A stretch of 64,000 bases of DNA, taken from contig DF239117.1 in the NCBI GenBank assembly GCA_000507305.1, forward strand, positions 234,238 through 298,237. The letters are read 5' to 3'. Shown piece after piece: positions 48,203 to 61,100 of this stretch. This DNA is from Breviolum minutum Mf 1.05b.01. Its lineage: Eukaryota > Sar > Dinophyceae > Suessiales > Symbiodiniaceae. The notes under the pieces were generated by a model. The model was not told where the DNA came from and ran no database searches. It saw only the letters and a program-made list of their open reading frames with translations. Numbering within the stretch: position 1 is the stretch's first letter; each line of letters opens with the position of its first letter. The position numbers and the translations under genes are program-made.

Positions 48203-48312
48203 ACACCCTGGAAGATTAACATGGAACCTACAAATCACCCATTTAGAAAGGAAAATGATCTGAACCAAACCCCTATGAGGACATGTTCCAGCCGTTAATC
48301 TTCCAGAGTGTC
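48203..48312. repeat. Family D inverted-repeat element, copy 8
   Basis: ACACCCTGGAAGATTAACAT on the left and CAGCCGTTAATCTTCCAGAG on the right. Nearly identical to copy 2 at 14979-15092, including GGAAAATGATCTGAACCAAA. Confidence 0.9.
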
Positions 48313-48375
48313 ACTGTGTTCATTTATACAAAAAATGCGTCATATCGGATCATATATAACATCATCACCATCCAG

Positions 48376-48432
48376 GCGGGCCGCTTGCGAGAAGTAGCAG
48401 GCGGCAAAGGGCTTTTCAGGGCATCTTTTTTT
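48376..48432 (+). CDS. Putative short exon, unknown product
   Basis: CATCCAG acceptor, then AGRLREVAGGKGLFRASFFG in a GC-rich patch. The donor is not clear. Starts 63 bases after a family D element. Confidence 0.4.
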
Positions 48433-49489
48433 GGCAAACCTCTAATCATCTATGTTTCGCAAGATTGAAGTATGAAGATCGATGGTTCATGAAAATGCTG
48501 AAATACACTGTTTCTATATATGATATATGGTTGTTCCATTCTCCATAAACTGTCACTCCTGACATTTGTATGCATTCTATACTCAAGTTATGGAGGAGCA
48601 TATTTCTATGTAGGAAAAATGACAGTCCATGAGTCCATGGTCTATGAGTATCCATAAAATGTCAATCTTGTTGACTTACTTGTCCAAAAGTGGGAGAAGT
48701 GATCCATACAATCTGGTTCAATGAACAGCTTACCTTACCCACGGGCATGGAATTGCCTGAATGAATGGATGCAAGTGGATATCTCGGGATGAACAAAGCT
48801 GTAGCCAATCCGGGCAATACAGATTTATACACCTACAAGTACGTCACTGGTTGATGTATCATGGTGAAATTTCATCTTGAATTCTGAAGTGTATGCACAA
48901 TTGTACCCTTGGATATACTTGGAAAATCGGTTTTGGCCAACAGGAAAATCATTTGCAAATAGCTCAGGATGGACATCTGCAACGATAATGCTGGTAATCG
49001 TATATCACTGTTCGGACAGGTCAGCGATCGCTTTAGGTGACAAAAGTCTATGTTTTGGAACAAGTTTCTCAAAATTGAAGTATAAGATCTGGACGTATAC
49101 ATTGAGGTCCTGCCCATCAGTTTCCACCATGGCACGTAGATGATTTGATTATCTTTTTAGTAGGGGATCCCTACAAATATAAACCTTCGCTTGCCAATGT
49201 TACTGGGAGGGAAAGCATTATAATTATATTGCATCTATATATCTATGTATATATATATATACATATATTTTTGTATATGAACACATTTATGATTAAAAGA
49301 TTATGCTTGAAATTTAGACATAGAGATGTTCATTCGTTATATTGTTAGTAGACAATCGAATGTATGCACATGAGATTATGTGCCCCTGTGATGTATAGAC
49401 AATCAAGGTCCACTTCTGCAGATGTCCCTATCATTTTTCCTGAATGCATTTAGCAGTTTGGCTGGTTTCTTGGGACGGAAATTGTTATC

Positions 49490-49670
49490 ATTGCTATTGT
49501 CATTGTTATTATCATTATTATTGTCATGGTCATTGTTTTTGTTGTCTTTATTGTTATTGTTAGTGTTATTGTTATTCTTATTGTTACGCTTATTGCTATT
49601 GTTGATGTTAATGTTAGTGTTATATATTATGATTGGTATGATCATTCTTTCATTGTATGTTTTGTTATTA
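49490..49670. repeat. TTATTG/TTGTTA low-complexity tract
   Basis: Interrupted ATTGTT/TTATTG repeats over about 180 bases. It produces a false hydrophobic leucine-rich frame on plus and an asparagine-rich frame on minus. Confidence 0.9.
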
Positions 49671-49738
49671 CTATATATTTGTGACATCATAATCAATAAA
49701 TCCATCTCATCATGTTCTTTGCTTGCTTCTATGGTTAG

Positions 49739-49868
49739 ATCTGAACTTCATCCCAACAAAGGTGAGGAAAATTGCGAAAAAAATTGTGGACTCCCATGGA
49801 TCCACCCTTTTCGAAAACAACCGAAACCTGCAGGCATTCGTAGTGAGGAAGAGCTGCATGCAAGAGGG
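49739..49868 (+). CDS. Putative exon, last of the plus-strand series
   Basis: GGTTAG acceptor, then LNFIPTKVRKIAKKIVDSHG, STLFENNRNLQAFVVRKSCM and QEG to GTGACC. An internal GTGAGG at 49761 is an alternative donor. Basic and helical; unknown family. The sequence 3' of it is AT-rich, so the gene may end near 50 kb. Confidence 0.5.
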
Positions 49869-50519
49869 TGACCGGCTAAAGCGGTGGAAATTATGTTTAT
49901 TGGGATCTGAAGTCCCCTTTTTCTGCACTTTTCTTTGACAATCAATAGGTAGAAAAGCTTCATAGTGTGAAAAAATGAATTGTAGTATTGTATTAAAAAG
50001 TTTTGCTGAAATTGACATGGGTTGTTAGATTTTTTTTTTGGCCAACGGCCCTTGAGGAGATGTGTGAGAAGATGTTATGATATTTATGATCCCTGAGATC
50101 CACTCATGCGGCTTCAAAGGTGCAGCTAGATGCAGTGAAAAAAAAAATCCTACTGCGATGATTGGCTTCCATATGAAACAACAAGTCTAAGTTATCTTAT
50201 GGGTTAGGAAGCGAAGGACGAATCAGGGGAAACCAAGTCCAAATGCCTCCAAATCATGGTGGTGAAGCGAGATAGTGAGCTCATTTTCGAAAAATGATGA
50301 TTTGTAAAGGAAATCCTCGGAAATGAGGCAAACATTTGCATGTTGATCTGATTGCAGTTAGTTGTCTTGTTGAAAAATTCAGCTCTAGTCTATTGCCCAT
50401 TTGCAGCGGATGCAATTGTTGCACGCGCAGTCGGGGGGGCTCATGATCACCTCTCATAAGTATTTGGAAAACAAACAAAGTCCTCTTGTTTGACAAAAAA
50501 AATGCAAATCACAGGAGGT

Positions 50520-51007
50520 GATCAAATTCGAAATTATTTGCATTTATATTCGTATTGCCAAAAGGCAAGACATCATTGAAATTTCATGCGAAAATATTAT
50601 ATAATAGATATAGTGTATTTGAAATTGAAGAATCTTAATAATAATAGAAATATAATTATTTAATTATAATTTATTTTTTATATTTAATAAAATATAAATA
50701 TAAAATGAATAAAAAATAAGTAGGTTTATTTTATATTATAAATTATTTGATTTATAAATAATATTTAGAATTATTATATTAATGATATTTTTTTTATATA
50801 TTTTAAAGTATTATTTAATTAAGAAAATATTAAAAATAATAATGTATAAGATATGATATCTATAATTTATAAATTATTTTGATTTTTGAAAAATATGTGT
50901 AGTTATTTTGCTAGCTAGTTGATTTTGGGATGTTTATTGGTTGATTTATAAAGGAAGGTTAAAGGATAATAAAAAGTTTAAAAATGATTATTAAATAGAT
51001 TTGATAA
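50520..51007. other. Extremely AT-rich island, left part
   Basis: Long runs of A and T with few other bases, up to the assembly gap. No frame, repeat family or RNA gene visible. It lies between the ends of convergent genes. Confidence 0.8.
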
Positions 51008-51236
51008 NNNNNNNNNNNNNNNNNNNNNNNNNNNNNNNNNNNNNNNNNNNNNNNNNNNNNNNNNNNNNNNNNNNNNNNNNNNNNNNNNNNNNNNNNNNNN
51101 NNNNNNNNNNNNNNNNNNNNNNNNNNNNNNNNNNNNNNNNNNNNNNNNNNNNNNNNNNNNNNNNNNNNNNNNNNNNNNNNNNNNNNNNNNNNNNNNNNNN
51201 NNNNNNNNNNNNNNNNNNNNNNNNNNNNNNNNNNNN
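51008..51236. other. Assembly gap (229 N)
   Basis: Run of N inside the AT-rich island. Confidence 1.
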
Positions 51237-51437
51237 AAAAACTTTAAGAGTTACTCAGGATAAATAGCTTTCTAAAATCCAAATTTCTTTTTTGGTTTTT
51301 ATATAATAATACATATTTAAAAATATTATAATATATTAAAGTATTTTTTCTTGTAAGAATAATTAATATATAGAAATATAGGAATATAAAAAAAATAATA
51401 AATCAGGAAAAAAAAAAATTATTAAAAAAAATAGACC
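51237..51437. other. Extremely AT-rich island, right part
   Basis: Same composition as the left side, changing abruptly to ordinary sequence near 51438. Confidence 0.8.
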
Positions 51438-52038
51438 AAATAAAATAACCACCATGGAAAGGATTCACCAACCAAAGCTGACAAACGTATGAAAGCAAAG
51501 GGGACGCAATTCTGCCTGACAAATTAAGGGAGAGAAAGGGAGACAAATACCAAAGGCAGGAAACAAACAAAGGGAGATATAAGCAAACAAAGAGACTGCA
51601 AAGAAGCTCGGAGACAAGGCAAAGACAAACCCGGCGGAGATTGCATCCCCAGACAAGGCGAACGCAGTTAGAAAGCACTGAGAACCCAACAATAAATTGT
51701 TTGGGAAGGAATTTACGAAATCAGAACATGCATAGAAATCAAAATGAAATTTTGGGTTCCTCCACAAACTTAGATTCACTGTTTTAGGCGGGTATATTTC
51801 TCATCAATCTCACTCAATGCAAATTCTTCAAAGCTGCTGATCTTCCAACATAAACAACAGCTTTCCTTCAAGAGATCAGATCACTTTCAAAACTCCACCT
51901 TTCAATCTGCAGCTCTGAGAATCAGCAATGTGATGTCCACTCAAGTGGAAGACTTGATTATCTGATTAACTTTGACTTGATACAGTTGCATTTCAATGTA
52001 CCACACGTATCTAACACTATTCATCTCTTCACCGGAAA
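51438..52038. other. Downstream flank of the PKS gene
   Basis: Purine-biased on the plus strand at 51480-51670, giving hydrophobic minus-strand frames without motif. Presumed 3' flank or UTR of the minus-strand PKS gene. Confidence 0.35.
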
Positions 52039-52105
52039 CTAGGCCTCCTTCATCCAGGAGACAGTAGCAGCGCCTGTCTCAGATCGATAAAATTCCACGC
52101 GATAC
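52039..52105 (-). CDS. PKS gene terminal exon
   Basis: After TTTGCCAG the frame reads YRVEFYRSETGAATVSWMKE, then A and a TAG. It joins in frame to the exon ending at 52310 (AG plus G-TAT-CGC). The Y-R-V-x-F ... V-S-W ending looks like the last strands of a beta-sandwich module. Confidence 0.7.
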
Positions 52106-55100
52106 CTGGCAAAGACAAGGTCTGCTCAGGATCAGAGGTCTTTGGATTGCAGTTTTATTTTCACCAGAATTTAAAAATAAGGAGAGCCCTGAATTTTTCC
52201 GGCTTGCAAATAAGATGCAAATTTGATACTTCTGTTCAATCTCAAGTGCATACATTCCAAAGCTTGACTCCATTTTACCATTGAAACCTTGAAGGCATGC
52301 CAGGAATACCTTTCTCCCTTGCCACCCCGGACACACCAACAGTTTTCTCTCTTTGTCTCTTCTGGTCCCCGAACAGATGCAGATTTCAAAGCTGTCCTCA
52401 GGATCGGTCGAGAGTCGAACACCAACTCACATCGGAAAACAAATGGAAGCTGATTCACGAGTTCCTCAGGTTTCGTGGAAACAATCCGCGCCTGTTGGAA
52501 GGATGAAACGTCATCTTGGGATCTTGTCCAGCAACGACTTGGAACCTGTAGGCCAAGGCATGAAGGCTTCATCCAAGTCCCCATGTGTCAAACTCATGGG
52601 GGGTGTAGGCCGTAGCTTTCTCCACCTTTCTCCACCCTTAAGTCTCCAGCTCTTCTTCCACATTGGTGGCAATGCGAATGGTAGAGAAATACAACCCCGG
52701 CACATTGGGATCAGCCTGCAGTCATGCTCTCCAAAACCCTGAAATGTCAAAGTGATAATGTTTTTTTGTCACAAGCAACATGTACCCTCTGGCAAAGTAA
52801 CATAGCTTTAGCTGGAATATCCCCCATTTTCAATAGGAAATACATAAATACATCGGCTCTATATGATATGTTTGTTCATTGCTATTTTCGCTGCTATGCG
52901 ACACAGTGGCCTTTCGGAGTGGAGTTTTTACTTACCAGCCTCCATTTCATCATATCTCCAGTCATTGAAGGTGCCAGTCAAGAAGTAGGAGCTACCGAGG
53001 TCGGGAACCTGCAAAAATGTGTTTGCTGGGGAAAATTGGACGGTGGGGTGTTTTTCATGTGGATGTTTCCGAAAATAGGGGTACCCCCAAATCACCCATT
53101 TTTATAGGGATTTCCATTATAAACCATCCATTTTGGGGTACCCCTATTTTTGGAAACACCCATATGACAAAATAGGTTTCGGTGGGATTTTCATATGACA
53201 GAATACTGTTCATGGAAAAATCCAGCTATCACCAGTTGAGGGAAAGGTAGTTTATCCCATTATTTAGGAGGTTTTAGCACCATCCCTGGTGGTTAGCCGG
53301 ATTTCTGAATCATCAACAGTATGTCCAAGACTTTGAAACGTAGAAAACTGAAAACTGAGATGTCTTTGAGATGTCTTTCAAAAAAAACTCCATTGCTTCG
53401 GAACTTGCGTTTGGGCCAACTTCAGCGTCTACCAGGTACCTCCTTGTCCTTCTTCCAATAGCTCACGACGCCATCAGGATCGAGTTCCACCTTTTCGAAA
53501 ATCAGGGAACTCTGCCGGGAAACTTTGAGAGAAGGACTGCGGGACTGTAGAAATATATGTATAGATACATTAAATTACCGGAAATACATCTTGGATGTAT
53601 ATAATAGATAGTGTATACACATGTCTGTCTAGAATTTATGAAGAGATATGTATATATATATATGATATGTACATGATACATGTATACATTGATGTATTTA
53701 CACCTACATATACTGTACACACCTTTCATGGTAGAATGGAAAGATGTGCTCGACACGGCCTCGAAGACATCGTTGAAACGAGCATCTTTGTCTGGACCAC
53801 CCATCTCCCAGTCCTGTGATTTCTCCATGCTTGTCTCTTTGGGGAAAAACATTGCATCAAGACCCGAAAAATGGTGAATCAAAATAGAAATTGTGAAAGT
53901 TGTGCGTTCGAGTTCGAGCCCCGAACAGCTTGTGGACTAGATTCAGATTTTCATAATTTCACTGCAACTTCAAAAAACACCCAAAAATCAAGGTGATGGA
54001 GTCATCATAAACCTTCAAACGAGTCTACATCTTGCCATTCCGCAAGAAGACAAGGAATCAGGTGGACAAAATTTTGGTGCTCTCCCCCCCCAGTTGTCTT
54101 CTCGGGGAGCTCCTCCCAGTCGTCGCCCACAATGGTAACTTCTTGTGGAGGAGCATCCTGCATCTTTCGAATGAAGAGGCTATAGAGATCCTGCTTCGCC
54201 CATCACCACGGTGCATAAAGTTTCTGGTGCAAAATTCAGATGGTGAACTTCGACAAGCAAACAAAAAGTGGGGAATTTTGGCGTGAATCTTTGCAGTAAT
54301 GCTTGGTTTTAAAAAACTAGCAAATGCCAGTCTGAAATACAAGATCCTCATAGAAAAAGGCATGAGAAAGCTAAGCCTCAGCATCAGATGTATATACTGT
54401 ATATATGTAGGTTTTCTTCAGGTAGCAAAAAGAAGTTCGCAGAAACCCTAGCACAACGAATCGTCCTTGTTGGTTCCAACACCTCTGGAGGTCATCTGAT
54501 TGACACCCCAAACCTCAGGTGTTGCTGGTGGTGGTGGTGGTGGTGGTGGTGGTGGTGGTGGTGGTGGTGGTGGTGGTGGTGGTGGTGGTGGTGGTGGTGG
54601 TAAGAAATCGCATATAATTGATGGATATTGATGGTTATTTGAGCTTCTACCGTGCGAAAAAGACATCATGCAAAAAATTCTCAGGCTCTGACGGTGGCAC
54701 ATGCATTGGTACCACCAAAACCGAAAGACAACACACTGTTGAAGCTGGCCTTTCCACCGCAGGTGATGGAGTTTGCCAAGGCTGCCAAGGCGGCTAAATA
54801 TGTGTAAGCCATGACTAGTTGATGGGTTTTTTTCACAACCCGTTTTGAAAAAATATGCTCAGCAAATCGGCTCATTTCCCTAATTTTCGAGGTTTAAAAA
54901 AAAAGTGTTTAAACCACTACCTAGATGAGGATTCTTGCTGCAATCACAGACTAAAATGACCAATCCAAGTAGTTGAATCTTTCTTGAAGCTAGGAGTTAT
55001 ACCCTCCCTGAAACTAACACAGCACCTGAAAATAGACCTTCCCGAAATGAAATTTCATCTTCCAACCATCCATTTTCAGACCCCAATCTTATAGGGAACC

Positions 55101-58100
55101 CCAACTCCCCTCATTTCATAAGGGAAATGGATGTATTTACCTACATTTGGTTGATTTTTATGGTAAATGTAGGTAAATATATACCATCCATGGATCCATG
55201 AGAAGGGAGATCTCCAAACATTATTCTTGCATCATTTAGACCCGTCATGCCAGGTCCGAAAGAAAAAATGAACCCCAACCTCAGCTCTGAAAGTGATATT
55301 CTCCGTGGTCATGATCCCCGGAAAACCTGTCATATCCAGATGCCTCAGGAGTTCCAAACTGCCAAAAAATCACCCCCAAACACGGCCTGGTTTGTTGTTC
55401 TTTTTTTTTTCGAGAAAAAAATATCCACGTCTAAAACTCTTGGGTTTTTTCTCTGTTTCGTTACAAGTCAAGAAATAAAAGTAGATGAAAAGCACTGAAA
55501 GCAGTGAAAACAACATTTGGTAACTAATTTGTTGGTGCAAAAAACTAAGGGCATCTGCGGATTCAAACAGTTCAGGTGGCAATTCGGCGTTCCTTCTCCA
55601 TACCTCGGCGTTGAAACACCGGGCTGAAGATCTAAGATCCACAAATCTTGCTTAAAAATTCCAAGTGCAACCATTTCTTTGAGGGGGAAGCGTCTAGTCT
55701 AATGGGAAAATAAACCTCACTTCTGCTGCGGCATCTGGGTTTTCCTGAAAAAAATTGAGGTTTCTCATGTTGGTCACCTCCACAAAATCACGGTGCCTGG
55801 TCCAAAAACCGGCCCTAAACCGAAGCTGAGGATATCACAGTGACATCAACACACATTTGAGGAATCCGGAAACTCCGGCACTTCCTGCGCCAGGAGTCAT
55901 CCCATATTTCGCAGGAGAACGCAAACTACACAAACAAAAAACACACAAACATTCTTGATACATGGTAATCATTGCGGCAAAAAAGGGGCATCGCCTCGAT
56001 CATGAATTATTATATATAGCATCCCATGAAATTATGAGCCCGCAAGAAATTCTGGTTTCGTTTGCTACGTTTGAGGCCCGTGTCGTCAACCTGAAACGAC
56101 ATGGACATGGAAAAATGGACCCCAGGAAGCTGGGGAACTACCCGCAGGTATCTCGTGGTGACGACTTGACCAGGTATCTGGTGGTTTATACTTCACCATG
56201 AATCTCCATCAACTTCTCATCAAATCAGCCTTCGATTTCAAGGTACACATTGGAAATCTGATAAATTGTTGTTTAAGATGAATTTTTGTTGGTTTTGGGG
56301 GCAAGAATTTTTGGGGAGGGGTTGCAATATATTACAAATTCATGTGACCTTCTTAGTCACTACTCTTAAACCCCCACCCAGTTTGGGTACACCCCTCTGC
56401 CACCTTCGCAGTGTCCGATATTGGACTTGGAGGAAGTGACCACCACCGGTTCGGGCCTCCAAAAAAAAACGGCGCAGAGAGAGGATGGCTTGAAGAATCT
56501 GAAGGCATCTGAAAAATAAAAATTCTTCAGCTTCATATTCTAGCCATCATTTTGTAGTATTAATCAATGCCTTCAATCATTTGTAGTATTCAATCACCTT
56601 CAATCACATTCATTAATTGAAATTTTGTAGCACTTCAATACATAACATTCATTAATTGTAGTATTGAATCTTTATGTACTTAATCTCATTTCTAGTATCA
56701 TGATGTTTTCGTTTCTTTTTGAAAGATGCAGACTAAGATGTAGAGTACGTATGAATAAGTCGGAAAGCATCGATTTTTGTATAAAACGTGAACATATCTA
56801 CCCCCAAGTAACCTGTATGATTTGTAAATATATGAATGTATATAAAAGGGGGTTTCCTTAAATGGTGGGTTTCCCCAACAATTGCATGGGTTTTCCTACT
56901 AAAAATGATCAACTATGGGGTGGAAATTGGGGAACCCACCATTTAAGGAAACACCCATATATTGCTAGTTAATAGACCTACAAACATCCTACATCAATCC
57001 ATGGCCGCTGAAAAAAAACTTCGTTTCATCTCCTCCCCACCTTGGCACCATCGACATCACCTGACAGATTTTTGGACAGTTAGGATCCAACCCATCAAGG
57101 ATGTCTGCTGCGATGTATCAGAAACAGCATACCAAATTAAAAAAACAATCTCCTCCCAAGATGTTGTAGAAGAAGCTTTAAAAAGCATGGTGAAACAAAC
57201 ATGGTGTGAATTTTTTGGTGTGAATCACTAAAATCCCCATGTCAGTCGCGTCATTGAAGCCTTCTTGTAGGCACCAATTTCAATGGGGTCACCCAAAGAT
57301 GTACCCGTGCCGTGACCTTCGCAGTCCACGGCAAATCAAACTGCGGGTCGCAATCTGTTGATCACTGATGGTTCGGAAATCCCAAGGCCAACCACCGTTT
57401 GGATGGTGCATTTCACCCTGGTAAATCATGTGGTAAACTACGTTTCCCTCAAGTGGTTTCTCGCCGGATTTCTGAACCATCAACGGCAAAAATCCAAACC
57501 TCTGGATGCCACTTGATGTGTTCAATCCGTTGGATCCACATTGATCCATAACCTAGTGAATATTGATGTCAACTCTACCAATTTCATCTGTACAAATGCT
57601 ATGGTTTTGCATTCGCACTTCATTTTACAAAACTACCTTTCCTTCATGATTCCCATCCAATTTCAACCGCACCACAAAACCCAACAGCAGCATCTCTGGA
57701 TTGTCGGTCTCCCGGCACTCGGTTGTATCCATCTCAGGTGGCTTCATACCCACCTCCTTAATCACTGCCTTTGTCGCAAAGCTTCCCGGCGTTTTTGTGA
57801 TGTTTTGTTGAAAACGATAGGAAGACAAGGTTGGATCATTTTGAAGTGTTTGCCTTTCCGAGAGNCCTTTCCGGTGATCTATGTGTAGGTCCGGTCATGG
57901 TATGTGAGACAGAAAAAGGATTCAAGATTGATCTCAAAAAAAACGAGCTGACAAATAATCAACGGCTCCTTTTTAAAATATCAAGAATCATTCAATGCAT
58001 ATCGAAGCCAACCAGGCTTGTCTCACAATCTTCCCAGATCGCTACCTGCAAGCATCTCTCTTGTGCTGGGCCATTTGGAGCAGTCAAGGAAGCACTTCGC

Positions 58101-61100
58101 CCGTCCTGCCCCAAAAAAATGGATCCCTTTTTTCATAGTCATTATGCTCACCATCCATCTGGCCAAATCCTAGGTTTCCCTGATTTATAGGGTTATCGGC
58201 ATAGATTCCATAGCTTCCGAGACCCCAGACTCTACGAATCACAAGGGCCCCTTGCAAAACCAATGACCAATCCACGAGTCTGCGTTCACTTCGAGCATGT
58301 CTATCATGAAACCGTCATCAAATGGGCAAAACGACTGATTTCACTGCTTCCTGGCTCCACAACCACTGAATCAGAGAAAAAGCAAGAAAACCTTAAGAAA
58401 ACACAAGACCCGGCCAAAACAATCCACGACACTTTCCATCCCATCTCCCATCTCCCAGCATCCCATCTCTACCTGGTTGACTTGACTCCCTGCCACCACG
58501 CCATAGTCACCCTGCTCCCTGTGCGTCGTTGGGCCGTCACTTCTGGTTTTAACAAATAAGCAACATCCTTCAATCAGCAAAATCAAAAAAAAAAGACTTC
58601 CTTGATGCCATGATCCCAGAAAATCATTGACAGCATGATGAAATAGCCAACAGAAGAGAAAACCTTGCCATGGACACTAGCCCTTTTGGTAGGATGACTG
58701 CCACATGATTAGAAAGAAAATCTACTCCCAATTTTTACCAACAAACCTTTGGAGAATCCCTGTCATAACTTCATAGAATTTGCCGGACCTGGCTCCTGAA
58801 GGACTCAAAACAGTTCCTCCTCTTGGGACATTTTTTGGTGGGGTTCCTGATAGCTCGCTTCATGAAAATCAATCAATGTGACATCTTGTGGGTTAATAAA
58901 AAACCCACAAAATACCAGCCACCAGTTGACCACTCACTGGGAAATATACATATGTGATATGTATATCATTATAATAGGATCCTTAAGGGGGGGTGGTGAT
59001 TCCCCTAATCATTCCTAATGTTCCCTAAGGTTCCCCAATCTTCCCTAGGAATCCTGGGGTTCCCTCCCCTTGAACACCCCCCCCCAAGAATCCTAGAACA
59101 TTAAATCTATATACTGAGATCCATTTCAATCCCATCCACCCAATCTTCAAATCCACAAAACTTCAAATCATCCAAATGTATTTTATCCCAGCAAAAAAAA
59201 AACTCGCTACTTTCAGCTTTTCCACCAACTTTTCCAACAAAAGCCCAACTTTTGGTTTACCTTCCTGACTTCGAACCCCCGCAACAAAAAGAACAACAAC
59301 GGGTAATTTCGGAAAGGTGCCTTTCAAAAGCCTTCAGCTTCAAAGCCGTCGAGGCGGTGGCCTTTCGCACAAAGTTCACTGGATGGAAACGGTTTTCTGA
59401 AAAGATCGGACGACTTGAAGTTTGAATGAAAAAAATTGGGACCAAAATTTTGAATACCCCAAGTTGGGGACCCTCGAAAAAGGTCAAATGCTTCGTGAAC
59501 GAAACATCCCCGAAACACGTGCCTCACCACGTGTGTATCCATCCGCAGAGAAGTTGTATGTGAAGCAGCGGCCCAGATGAGAGTGCATGCCTGCAGAAAG
59601 TGCAAGGGTGCCGGCTGCTACATCATTGTCTTGGCATTCCAAATGAAAGAACAACTTCTAGTAAACTACGATTTCAATGGAAAGCGGTGCACAAAGCCTA
59701 TTGAAGAAATACATGAAGCCTTCCCAAATTTGAAAATGATGGATTTCTGCCGGAACCTAGTTCTTACCACTAAGAACCAGTTCAGAAAACGACCCCCACT
59801 TCACTGGGCTGTATGTTTTGTTGTGAATCTTGTGCCTGCACCACAGCAACTCACATAGGTCAATGGGCTAAGGCTCAGATTGACTCCACAAATAATGACA
59901 GCCTGCAGGGTCCCAAGAAGAGCTGGAGATTTTTTGTGGTAAAAAAAACACACACATCCTGGAAAAAAAATCAAAAAAAAAAGTGAGCACAATTTTCACC
60001 TTTCCAAGGTTGTTTTTTTGTCACAACTTTCGGAAACAATTCCCCCAAAAAAAGCCATGCGAATCTCCATCTCCATCCAAACGCTATGTTTTTTTCTCGG
60101 CCACGCAGGGAGGCTCTTCAGCAAGGAGCGATTGATTCACTCACTCCCTATCCAAGGCCTCGAGTCGTCGGGGGTTGTTTAAGCCGTAAGACCGTGAGGG
60201 TCGCAAAACTTAGACTCTGGCCATCTTTTTGTGGCTGCCTGTGGCAACTGCTGTTTCAGAAAATTGTTGAAGAGAAAAAATGTAACAGCAGGGTGTGTAG
60301 TTCGTTGATATCCATGCCGTTTATCTTTGTAAAAAGCTGGCGAAAATGGTTTCAATGGGCAAAAATGGTTGTAAGGCGGTATACATCCAGGAAAAGTCAC
60401 ATAGTAAGACTGAGAAAACAACAACAAAAAACTTACAGGAGAAAGTTTCCAAGACAAATTGATAGATGAGGAAACACCTCCAAGAAATCAAATTAGTAGA
60501 TGTTCCAGTATCTTAAATCACCCGGAAATGTATTCATTTAACACCCCAGTGATCTCAACAAAGTTGTGGTTTTTCGCCTGTAGGAGGCTCCTCAGACTTT
60601 GGCGAAGGCTGCGTATCCGTGGCAAATCCCCATGTTGAAGATAGGCCCTGACCACAAAACTGTCTCCCGAGACCCACATCGCGTGAAATAATTACTGGAA
60701 AATCAAATCAACCGTTTCCGACGCAACGGAAACGATCCTTGAGACATTCACCATTTGGATCCATTTGGTCACTATAATCCACCCAAACAATTTGCCATTA
60801 AGGGGAAATCCCTCAAATTTACCATACAGTCACATTGTTTGATTCCCCCAAAATGGGTTCCATTGAATGATCCAGGATTCACCATGCCACTTTCGCAATG
60901 TGTAACTTGAATAAAGCGCTGTTTGGGCCTCAATTCCGGCTTGTGCAGCAGCATAAGCACCTGAGCTCTTGTTTGCAGGACACCCAGACACCCTGAATAA
61001 AGACATGCAACCTCCAAATGCCAAAAGAAAACACCAAAAGGAACCAAGAGTTAAAAAAGATGCCATTTTCAGATCTCTCTTTTTAACCCTTAAACATGCT

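Noticed and set aside
49422..49700. Leucine-rich hydrophobic frame resembling a membrane protein
   Set aside because: Translation of a TTATTG low-complexity tract. The minus strand gives polyasparagine in the same place.
51001..51267. Frame made almost entirely of unknown residues
   Set aside because: Assembly gap.
51403..51779. Two hydrophobic minus-strand frames downstream of the PKS stop
   Set aside because: Pyrimidine-biased strand composition, no motif, no splice signals and two competing frames.
54388..54603. Open frame with a long polytryptophan tail (and polyproline on the other strand)
   Set aside because: Produced by a pure (GGT)n microsatellite inside a PKS intron.
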